Source: a virus
Direction: 5' to 3' (one strand)
DNA length: 47,053 nucleotides
Virus record (IMG/VR): IMGVR_UViG_3300021599_000073
Coordinates: 1-47,053 of that record
Within the stretch, counting starts at the first letter, position 1; each line of letters begins with the position of its first letter. The position numbers and the translations under genes were made by a program. The notes under the pieces were generated by a model. It searched no databases, was not told the DNA's origin, and saw only the letters and a program-made list of their open reading frames with translations. Below are positions 41,418-46,679 of this stretch, piece after piece.

Positions 41418-41439
41418 CCCCCTACGTTTCCGCAGGGGG
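41418..41439 (-). terminator. intrinsic terminator after the large terminase gene
   Basis: On the minus strand CCCCCTGCG-GAAA-CGTAGGGGG, a 9-bp stem with one G-U pair and a GNRA loop, followed by TTCTTTTTTCTTTG. The T-run overlaps the edge of the next promoter, so ending of terminase transcription and start of structural transcription are packed together. Confidence 0.85.
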
Positions 41440-41498
41440 CAAGAGGCGTGAAGGAGAACGCCAAGGAGGTGAAACTGCATCCTACTATATCACACATT

Positions 41499-42887
41499 CT
41501 AAGTCCAGCCGACTGCCGAGATTGACTTGATTTCCCGGCGTTCGTGTAAATGACCCCCCTCGCCAATACTAGCGATATGGAGCATGAGGTATTGTAGCGC
41601 CTCGGCTACGTGAGAATGTTTATTTTTCTCAATGTCGCCGTCGCCTTTGGGTTTATACCTATATCCACCCATCATGGCAGCCTTGAGTTGGGTGCAACTG
41701 GGGTCTACTAGGAAGGCCGGATCGCCGTCCACCTGCCGCATCAGGTAGTCATCGACCGAGTTAATCCGTGCCGAGATGCTGTTAGTCCTAGCGGGCATGA
41801 CCCTTAGTCCCTCCGCCTTGATGATGTCAACCGCCGATCTCTCATCTGTCTGCGCCCGCTGGATACCCGCAGGGTCAGTAACCACCAGTATAGGTGCGCC
41901 TCCAAACCGCTCGTATAGCAATGGCTTAAGCATTGTCCTGACAAAACGCTGTACTCCCATATCAAACGATACACACTCGCCAAGTATCAGCGCCCGCCCT
42001 CTGGGGTCTTGCTGTCCGATAACAGCCGCTGGGGTAAGCCCCAAGTCCATCCCGATAACAATGGGTCGAACCCCATTGTTGATATAGCGAAGTCTCTCGC
42101 GAGCCATATGGTAGTCCGGCCTGAAATACTTGTACACCGGCATACCAGCCGAGGACAGCCCGTACTCTCCATCGATGTAAACCCTAATATATTCTTCGGA
42201 TCGGCCTTGGGTGTCGTAGTAACCTTCGGGGAGGTTTTCAATATTCTCGGCGTACGTCGAGCGCCCGCTGGGTTGTTTGAATACCGACCAACCATTATTG
42301 TTCGGAGATACGCCATCTTTAGGATCCAGCCCTTCCATCTGGTAATACCACCAAGTATCCATTGTAGGTGGGTTAGTATCCCCCCACATCCCATGCCATG
42401 TCGGCCCCCCGTCCTTTGCCGACGGGAAACGCCCAATCCGCTTAGACATCGCATCCATAATGTCGGGGTGAATGTCCCGGCACTCGTTAAACCAAGCGAA
42501 CGACAACTCCAATGAGTTCAAGTTAGCCACATCGTCGGCATCATCTAGCGCCCGGAACATAATCTCGCACTCAACCTCGCCCACTTTGAAGAAATAGGTC
42601 TTGGTTGTACGCATGTACTCCCCGCAGACCCCCGGTGGGAACCAATCTAGGAAGGTTTTGATCGTCGTATCCTGCAACTGCCGTGCCGTTTCGCGCACAA
42701 TAGCCGCCCGCGTCTTGCGGATGCCCTGTGCATTGGGGGCTTGTAGCGAAGCACGCCTCACAATCTCGAACGAACAGGTCACAGACTTGCCCGAACCTAC
42801 CGGCCCCATCAAAACGCGCATTTTTGCGTCCGACTCCATGAACTTAGCCCCGGTTGGCGGGGGTGTGTAGTTGATGTCGAGCGCCAT
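41499..42887 (-). CDS. terL: terminase large subunit
   Basis: 462 residues. Walker A GPVGSGKS (residues 28-35), Walker B with catalytic Glu in LSFAWFNECRD, and C-terminal RNase H-like nuclease with Asp in VIGMDLGLTPAA and LVVTDPAGIQRAQ. It packages DNA into the procapsid and cuts the concatemer. The N-terminus is short, as in podovirus TerL. Its start overlaps the previous stop by one base (TAATG). A strong terminator follows 60 bases later. Confidence 0.94.
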   Translation of the reverse strand: MALDINYTPPPTGAKFMESDAKMRVLMGPVGSGKSVTCSFEIVRRASLQAPNAQGIRKTRAAIVRETARQLQDTTIKTFLDWFPPGVCGEYMRTTKTYFFKVGEVECEIMFRALDDADDVANLNSLELSFAWFNECRDIHPDIMDAMSKRIGRFPSAKDGGPTWHGMWGDTNPPTMDTWWYYQMEGLDPKDGVSPNNNGWSVFKQPSGRSTYAENIENLPEGYYDTQGRSEEYIRVYIDGEYGLSSAGMPVYKYFRPDYHMARERLRYINNGVRPIVIGMDLGLTPAAVIGQQDPRGRALILGECVSFDMGVQRFVRTMLKPLLYERFGGAPILVVTDPAGIQRAQTDERSAVDIIKAEGLRVMPARTNSISARINSVDDYLMRQVDGDPAFLVDPSCTQLKAAMMGGYRYKPKGDGDIEKNKHSHVAEALQYLMLHIASIGEGGHLHERREIKSISAVGWT

Positions 42888-43087
42888 TAGTGTGTTTCTC
42901 CCACTACCATGACCACAAACTCGCGGCCACGCTTCTTATGCTTGCTGATTTTGGTCTTAAACGAGGCTCCCGCCTCCTTTAACGCCAGTGTAAAGTTGTT
43001 GTACTCACTTGAAGTGGTAAAAATTGCTGCCTTGAACCCGTCGTAGGTGGAATTAAGCCTGTTCGCTATGCTCAATGGTAGTGACAT
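42887..43087 (-). CDS. hypothetical 66-residue protein between terminase genes
   Basis: Start at the ATG at 43087 with GAGG at good spacing (an ATG six codons upstream exists). Overlaps the TerS-like gene by 35 bases. MSLPLSIANRLNSTYDGFKA, SSEYNNFTLALKEAGASFKT, KISKHKKRGREFVVMVVGET. Compact alpha/beta appearance with a basic patch; no family known to me. The position suggests a packaging accessory. Confidence 0.65.
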   Translation of the reverse strand: MSLPLSIANRLNSTYDGFKAAIFTTSSEYNNFTLALKEAGASFKTKISKHKKRGREFVVMVVGETH

Positions 43088-43535
43088 CCGTCGCCTCTTG
43101 TTCAATTACCTGTGCTTCGTGGGTCTGACCACCCAAATTGATCGTGATTTTCACGCCGCCCGCTGCTCCATCAGATACTTCCGTGTTCTTAGGCTCTAGC
43201 CCAGCCCACTTAACCGTCGATTTGATGAGGTCTGCCTTCACCGCAGGGCTAACTGCGGGGTCATGTATCAACAAATAGGAGGTTGTTAGTAGTTCTTCGG
43301 CCTGAGCGCGGGCTTTGAGTTTGAATGTCAGCCCTTTCTCACGCACTTCGTTCTGATAATGCTCGACTTTCTTGAGAAAGATCGGGTCTTTGTTAAAGGC
43401 AAGGATGTCAATGGCCGCAATCTTATGGCGTGCGATCACTTCTTGCAGAGATTCTCCGCTGCCTTCGAGCATCAACGCCACATCGAAGGCCAGTCTGTCT
43501 GACCACTTCGTGTGGTAAAGAGGTAGGTTGTCCAT
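43053..43535 (-). CDS. probable small terminase subunit
   Basis: 160 residues. LAFDVALMLEGSGESLQEVI then ARHKIAAIDILAFNKDPIFL is a helix-turn-helix-like front, as in DNA-recognising small terminases; a helical middle (VEHYQNEVREKGLTFKLKAR, AVKADLIKSTVKWAGLEP) would form the oligomer core, with a flexible Thr/Glu-rich tail. It stands two genes before TerL and is the first late gene. The predicted transcription start falls at or one base before its ATG and there is no clear Shine-Dalgarno site, so its mRNA may be leaderless. Confidence 0.75.
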   Translation of the reverse strand: MDNLPLYHTKWSDRLAFDVALMLEGSGESLQEVIARHKIAAIDILAFNKDPIFLKKVEHYQNEVREKGLTFKLKARAQAEELLTTSYLLIHDPAVSPAVKADLIKSTVKWAGLEPKNTEVSDGAAGGVKITINLGGQTHEAQVIEQEATDVTTIEHSEQA

Positions 43536-43542
43536 ACGCCGG

Positions 43543-43570
43543 AGTATAGAACAACTTACTGTTGTGTCAA
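43543..43570 (-). promoter_or_regulatory. sigma70-type promoter for the terminase operon with operator-like spacer
   Basis: TTGACA (43570-43565), 16-base spacer, TATACT (43548-43543), minus strand. The spacer and the edge of the -35 contain the palindrome ACAAC-TTACT-GTTGT at 43551-43565. A repressor or activator could sit between the boxes. Expected transcription start about 43536. Confidence 0.75.
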
Positions 43571-43761
43571 TAGGGGGACTCTAGGTAATCTGAAAATTCC
43601 GTAACTTTACACTTGGGTTTTTTGGGTCTTGGTTTAAGAGGTTGCCTACAATAAGGGGGGCGTGTCCAAAGCGCAGTCCATGTCCCCCCCCCTCTCGCTC
43701 GCTCACTCGCTCACTCACTCGCTCAGGCACTAACCCGCAAACCCTTATTGTGGCTGGATAC
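43571..43761. repeat. divergent intergenic region with inverted repeat and CTCR microsatellite
   Basis: No convincing gene. A perfect 10-bp inverted repeat, ACAATAAGGG at 43648-43657 and CCCTTATTGT at 43742-43751, encloses a run of nine C (43684-43692) and eight units of CTCG/CTCA (43694-43725). It lies between the divergent late (terminase) and early promoters, next to the terminase genes, so a packaging-start site or promoter-control loop is possible. An open frame crossing it on the minus strand has repeat-derived, non-protein-like content. Confidence 0.55.
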
Positions 43762-43789
43762 TTGACATTTTTGTCAGGTTTGGTAGTCT
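43762..43789 (+). promoter_or_regulatory. probable early promoter with overlapping palindrome
   Basis: TTGACA (43762-43767), 16-base spacer, TAGTCT (43784-43789) preceded by TGG, an extended -10 pattern that could offset the poor hexamer. The -35 lies in the palindrome TGACA-TTTT-TGTCA (43763-43776), a likely operator. It would drive 43869 and its neighbour. Confidence 0.55.
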
Positions 43790-43815
43790 GAAATTGTCGA
43801 TGCAGATGCAGAGAC

Positions 43816-43829
43816 CAGACGAAAGTCTG
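43816..43829 (+). other. GAAA-tetraloop hairpin in the 5' leader
   Basis: CAGAC-GAAA-GTCTG, 5-bp stem with GNRA loop, about 20 bases after the predicted transcription start and 40 bases before the start codon at 43869. Likely protects the mRNA 5' end or tunes translation. Confidence 0.5.
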
Positions 43830-43868
43830 ATGTTCTTTAACAACTAATCTCTTGAAAGGAGAACTCAA

Positions 43869-44315
43869 ATGGTTAAATCCATCGAGCGTCCGACCCACGT
43901 ACGGGTCATTATCGCCCCCAAAGCGGGATACCTCAGACTTGAGGGGTGTGCTGCTGATGCTAGTGGCACGGTGTTCACAGTCGATCAAGGCAAGGAAATC
44001 TGGGATTTCATGGTCAAGAAAGGCAAGGAACTCAAGCGGGAGGTCAAGTTCTGGACTCAGACTGTTGGTGCAAAAACACCAGTGGTCATGTTCAACAAAC
44101 ATGACAAATCCCCGTTTATCGCAATGGTGGACGGTAACAAACCTCCTCTGGAGAAAACTATGAAAGAGATCAAACGCAAGACCTTCGTGGTGAAGTACAA
44201 GTACGGTTCACAATGGTATGAGTACCACACCACAACCAAAGCAAAGGCCTTTGACTTTGTAATACAAAAGCAAAGTGACCCCCGCATGGGTGTGGCAGTA
44301 ATCAAGACCAAGTAA
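43869..44315 (+). CDS. early protein, two-domain member of a small paralogous family
   Basis: 148 residues, AAAGGAGA upstream. Residues 7-90 (RPTHVRVIIAPKAGYLRLEG, GKEIWDFMVKKGKELKREVK, TPVVMFNKHDKSPFIAMVD) align well with the protein at 44979 (KPTHVNVILRPKAQDIAIEG, VKFNKFDNAPYIALVN). The C-terminal 55 residues (KRKTFVVKYKYGSQWYEYHT, KAKAFDFVIQKQSDPRMGVA) form a second beta-rich unit. First gene of an early operon, so a host-takeover role is plausible, but no known domain is recognised. Confidence 0.8.
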   Translation: MVKSIERPTHVRVIIAPKAGYLRLEGCAADASGTVFTVDQGKEIWDFMVKKGKELKREVKFWTQTVGAKTPVVMFNKHDKSPFIAMVDGNKPPLEKTMKEIKRKTFVVKYKYGSQWYEYHTTTKAKAFDFVIQKQSDPRMGVAVIKTK

Positions 44316-44320
44316 CCAAA

Positions 44321-44347
44321 GGGAGACCGGGCGAAAGCCCGGCTCCC
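44321..44347 (+). other. very stable GAAA-tetraloop hairpin between genes
   Basis: GGGAG-A-CCGGGC-GAAA-GCCCGG-CTCCC, 11 base pairs with one bulged A and a GNRA loop. No T-run follows. Probably a 3'-end stabiliser or processing barrier between 43869 and the small membrane peptide. Confidence 0.65.
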
Positions 44348-44364
44348 GAACCGGAGAAGAAACC

Positions 44365-44451
44365 ATGAATGAAAATCTCAAGATATTCCTGATAGCCCTA
44401 GCAGTCTGGCCTGTGTTGTATGTACTGATGGTGCTAGTTCTGTCCCTGTAA
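44365..44451 (+). CDS. 28-residue membrane peptide
   Basis: CCGGAGAAG before the ATG. MNENLKIFLIALAVWPVLYV LMVLVLSL is one continuous hydrophobic helix after a short polar start. Ends seven bases before a perfect terminator stem. Its own Shine-Dalgarno site and closeness to the terminator support translation. Possibly a small inner-membrane effector; no family. Confidence 0.6.
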   Translation: MNENLKIFLIALAVWPVLYVLMVLVLSL

Positions 44452-44457
44452 CCAACG

Positions 44458-44480
44458 CCCGGCGAAAGCCGGGTTTTTTT
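44458..44480 (+). terminator. intrinsic terminator with GAAA loop
   Basis: CCCGGC-GAAA-GCCGGG followed directly by seven T. Textbook Rho-independent terminator ending the 43869-44451 transcript. Upstream of the iteron-like region. Confidence 0.92.
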
Positions 44481-44525
44481 CTGCCTTGTTTTTTATAAAT
44501 AAAAACCCATACGTCGGGGGTTTAT

Positions 44526-44539
44526 AGGTCATCTGACCT
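44526..44539. repeat. 14-bp inverted repeat
   Basis: AGGTCA-TC-TGACCT, perfect 6-bp arms. It lies between the terminator and the iteron field and may be a protein-binding site. Confidence 0.45.
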
Positions 44540-44570
44540 TACATCATGTCTCATAATGGGCCATATATGC

Positions 44571-44822
44571 AACTATCTACACTATCTAAACTATACATCG
44601 GCCATATTGCAGGATTTAGATAGCGTAACTTGACAATGAAAATGTATAGTTTGCAGGAATACCAAGGGATTCCAGAGGTATATGTATAGTTTATCTATCT
44701 AACTATCTAGATAGTTTAGATAGTTGCATTATTCCCCAATGAAATCAATGACTTACACTATCCATAAATTTAGATAGTGCCTATATACTTTACATCTGAC
44801 AGTAGATAGTTGTATCTACTGT
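44571..44822. repeat. iteron/palindrome field, candidate replication origin
   Basis: At least seven copies of the 8-mer ACTATCTA or its complement TAGATAGT (one ending TAGATAGC) at 44572, 44581, 44616, 44702, 44708, 44717, 44771 and 44803. Three copies of ATGTATAGTTT (one inverted, 44588-44598; direct at 44642 and 44682). A 16-bp perfect palindrome AACTATCTAGATAGTT at 44701-44716. A stem of CACTATC/GATAGTG at 44756-44779, and a 10-bp-arm hairpin ACAGTAGATA/TATCTACTGT at 44799-44822. AT-rich and non-coding. This is the density expected of an initiator- or regulator-binding origin region; function is inference. Confidence 0.65.
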
Positions 44823-44862
44823 TGCACCATCCATCTTACTTCTTACTTTGAAGTGGCGGGAC

Positions 44863-44891
44863 TTGACAATCGGCTCGGCTTCGGCGAGTCT
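44863..44891 (+). promoter_or_regulatory. weak promoter candidate for the second early operon
   Basis: TTGACA at 44863-44868, 17-base spacer, GAGTCT at 44886-44891. The -35 is perfect, the -10 poor but similar to the AGTCTG of the early promoter at 43784. It is the best placed promoter-like sequence upstream of 44979. Confidence 0.35.
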
Positions 44892-44920
44892 GGGAGTGTC
44901 CCCAACGGGATCAGCGTTAG

Positions 44921-44963
44921 TGACATTATGTCATTAACTTTACATTAACTTTACATTAACTTT
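44921..44963 (+). repeat. palindrome plus 11-bp direct repeats before the second early operon
   Basis: TGACAT-T-ATGTCA (44921-44933) is a perfect palindrome close to the one at 43763-43776. It is followed by three head-to-tail copies of CATTAACTTTA (44932-44963), period 11 bases, about one DNA turn, so bound proteins would line up on one face. These sites end at the Shine-Dalgarno region of 44979. Confidence 0.7.
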
Positions 44964-44978
44964 CATGGAGATTATGAA

Positions 44979-45299
44979 ATGAAAAAACTTAAACCAACTC
45001 ATGTCAATGTCATCTTACGCCCTAAAGCACAAGATATTGCTATTGAGGGAACATACGATGCCAATAACATGCCATCATCCGATGGTAAATTTAGCATTGA
45101 TGATGCCAAGGCGATATATGCTTACATGCTTAAGAAGTCTAAGGAACTTAACAAGCCCGTTCATACTTGGTCACCCAAGGATAATGCAGGTAAGAACCCT
45201 ATTGTAAAGTTCAATAAGTTTGACAATGCACCTTACATTGCATTGGTCAACAATACCGAAGCATCACGCCAACCATCATCTGTCAAGGTGATCCTTTAA
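44979..45299 (+). CDS. early protein, paralogue of the 43869 product
   Basis: 106 residues, GGAG eight bases before ATG. KPTHVNVILRPKAQDIAIEG, DAKAIYAYMLKKSKELNKPV and VKFNKFDNAPYIALVN match residues 7-90 of the 43869 product; the second domain is missing. A separate control region with repeats precedes it, so the two copies may be expressed differently. A terminator hairpin follows. Confidence 0.8.
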   Translation: MKKLKPTHVNVILRPKAQDIAIEGTYDANNMPSSDGKFSIDDAKAIYAYMLKKSKELNKPVHTWSPKDNAGKNPIVKFNKFDNAPYIALVNNTEASRQPSSVKVIL

Positions 45300-45306
45300 T
45301 CCCGAT

Positions 45307-45338
45307 GGGAGGGTAGCAATACCCTCCCTTTACTTTTG
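45307..45338 (+). terminator. GCAA-loop hairpin with T-rich tail
   Basis: GGGAGGGTA-GCAA-TACCCTCCC, perfect 9-bp stem, followed by TTTACTTTTG. Probable intrinsic terminator, perhaps leaky, since the next gene begins 15 bases later with a leader almost the same as that of 44979. Confidence 0.75.
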
Positions 45339-45353
45339 TCATGGAGATATGAA

Positions 45354-45641
45354 ATGACCCAACTTTACACCCATACAGTACATACCATACATACAGATAC
45401 CAACATGGACTTGGTTGATGAGATGCATTGGGAGGATGTTGCATCTGAACGGGAGTTATTTGTTTCATTGGAATCTGAAGGGTTGGAGGAATCATCAAGC
45501 CAACCCATCTTTGGCGGCATCAACCCAATGTCAAACGGCATCTATGCTTACACATCATGGTTCTCAATGCTGATGCAAGACCTTATGTTGCAAGACGAGA
45601 GCCATTCAAGGGTAATAACCTATGGGGTGAGTGCCGTATGA
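45354..45641 (+). CDS. hypothetical 95-residue early protein
   Basis: Start at the ATG at 45354, preceded by CATGGAGATATGAA, nearly identical to the leader of 44979. MTQLYTHTVHTIHTDTNMDL, then acidic (VDEMHWEDVASERELFVSLE) and hydrophobic/Met-rich (YAYTSWFSMLMQDLMLQDES). No family known. Overlaps the next gene as ATGA. Confidence 0.7.
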   Translation: MTQLYTHTVHTIHTDTNMDLVDEMHWEDVASERELFVSLESEGLEESSSQPIFGGINPMSNGIYAYTSWFSMLMQDLMLQDESHSRVITYGVSAV

Positions 45642-45937
45642 CTCAAGGTGTATTAAGTACACATGACTATGTGGATTGGGAGGATTCGTCAGAGTTGTAT
45701 GTGGTTTGTTCCTATGGGGTTCATTACCCTATGTGGATCTATGACTTCTTGACGGGTCAATGGTTCGGCAACTATGACAAATACAGCCGTACTACATCCA
45801 AGCATCGTACTCAAACCCAACCATGTGAGGGTACAAGTATCCGATGGTATGACACTCAGACAATGCTAGATCTGATGGTGTATGGGTATCGGGGATTGGC
45901 ATCACGGAGGATTTTATATGGAAGGAGAGCGGCATGA
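45638..45937 (+). CDS. hypothetical 99-residue early protein
   Basis: Start at the ATG at 45638 by ATGA coupling; 27 codons upstream are a shadow of the previous gene. MTQGVLSTHDYVDWEDSSEL, then aromatic-rich (YVVCSYGVHYPMWIYDFLTG, WFGNYDKYSRTT) and a basic end (YRGLASRRILYGRRAA). High Tyr/Trp content is unusual. No recognised domain. Confidence 0.72.
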   Translation: MTQGVLSTHDYVDWEDSSELYVVCSYGVHYPMWIYDFLTGQWFGNYDKYSRTTSKHRTQTQPCEGTSIRWYDTQTMLDLMVYGYRGLASRRILYGRRAA

Positions 45938-46134
45938 GTAGACCAAGATGTAAAGTATGTGATGAGTTCTACCCAACACGACGCAAGAAGTTGGGGTATG
46001 ACACATGCTTAAAGCATGGCAATGCCAAGCGTAACTTTACAGTAGCAATACCATATTCAAAGGGTGCATACCAGTTGATATACAACCCTGACGATATGTT
46101 TATGACCAACCCCAAGCATATACGGGAGAGATGA
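45934..46134 (+). CDS. small Cys-containing protein, zinc-ribbon-like
   Basis: 66 residues, ATGA coupling. MSRPRCKVCDEFYPTRRKKL then GYDTCLKHGNAKRNF has CxxC and CxxH spaced by 15-20 residues, a possible zinc site. The rest (AIPYSKGAYQLIYNPDDMFM) is unremarkable. It could bind nucleic acid or a host protein. Confidence 0.7.
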   Translation: MSRPRCKVCDEFYPTRRKKLGYDTCLKHGNAKRNFTVAIPYSKGAYQLIYNPDDMFMTNPKHIRER

Positions 46135-46343
46135 TGAGCGATACCAATTGGAATGATGGCGTTGCCAACCATATAAGTTCAGCATTGATGGACATGTATG
46201 ACATACGCAAGGCTCTGTCAAGTAAGGTTAAGAGTCAACCCAAGGACAATGATGGTACGGAAACTACCATCGGGGACTGTATTGATTCGGTCATTGAAGC
46301 ATTGGAGTACATGGACTTCAGGAAATGGAAAGAGGTCAAGTGA
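46131..46343 (+). CDS. hypothetical 70-residue helical protein
   Basis: Starts ATGATG overlapping the preceding stop. NWNDGVANHISSALMDMYDI, RKALSSKVKSQPKDNDG and IGDCIDSVIEALEYMDFRKW suggest helices. No family. One-base overlap with the following small gene. Confidence 0.65.
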   Translation: MMSDTNWNDGVANHISSALMDMYDIRKALSSKVKSQPKDNDGTETTIGDCIDSVIEALEYMDFRKWKEVK

Positions 46344-46486
46344 TGCCAATACCTTTACATGAAGCGGCACAAGACACGGCATGGTTTGTCATTGTCGTAG
46401 TGGTTGGCATAGCCCTTGTGCTATGGCATGACTGCCGTAAGGAAACTAAGGAAGATCAACGCAAGAAGGAGAAAGAGCATGACTAA
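46343..46486 (+). CDS. 47-residue membrane protein
   Basis: Begins at the A of TGATG. MPIPLHEAAQDTAWFVIVVV, VGIALVLWHDC is a clear membrane span, followed by a highly charged tail (RKETKEDQRKKEKEHD). Probably an inner-membrane early protein. It overlaps the next start by eight bases. Confidence 0.65.
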   Translation: MPIPLHEAAQDTAWFVIVVVVGIALVLWHDCRKETKEDQRKKEKEHD

Positions 46487-46559
46487 ATTAATGTGGTTTA
46501 TTGCCATTGGTGCATTGTTGGGTGCTATTGGTTACGGCATGGCAAAGGTGGAAGTGTAG
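46479..46559 (+). CDS. 26-residue membrane peptide
   Basis: AAGGAGAAAGAGC upstream of the ATG. MTKLMWFIAIGALLGAIGYG MAKVEV is a glycine/alanine-rich single span. Very short, but with a good Shine-Dalgarno site and coupled neighbours. Confidence 0.5.
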   Translation: MTKLMWFIAIGALLGAIGYGMAKVEV

Positions 46560-46582
46560 TGCGAAGTAAGGAGGGGCAACCG

Positions 46583-46678
46583 ATGTATTACGGGGATAAA
46601 CCGAGTGCAAAGCAAGCCCGACAGGAGGGACAAGTAGTGTCCTATGGCGTTGACCATCGCAAATATAAAGGAGATTAA
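46583..46678 (+). CDS. 31-residue hypothetical protein
   Basis: The AAGGAGG at 46568-46574 has ideal spacing to the ATG at 46583; a GTG at 46559 that overlaps the previous stop (TAGTG) is an alternative. Sequence MYYGDKPSAKQARQEGQVVS and HRKYKGD, hydrophilic. No function can be assigned. Confidence 0.5.
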   Translation: MYYGDKPSAKQARQEGQVVSYGVDHRKYKGD

Positions 46679-46679
46679 T

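Noticed and set aside
41333-41566. 77-codon open frame on the minus strand
   Set aside because: It covers the terminator, promoter and palindrome between terminase and the structural operon and has Cys/Phe-rich content unlike phage proteins.
43680-43730. Possible CRISPR-like or regulatory repeat array
   Set aside because: Units are 4 bases without spacers, so it is a microsatellite.
43581-44102. 173-codon open frame on the minus strand
   Set aside because: It crosses the CTCG/CTCA repeat (giving SERVSERVSEREG-like residues) and lies antisense to the well-supported gene at 43869; no Shine-Dalgarno site.
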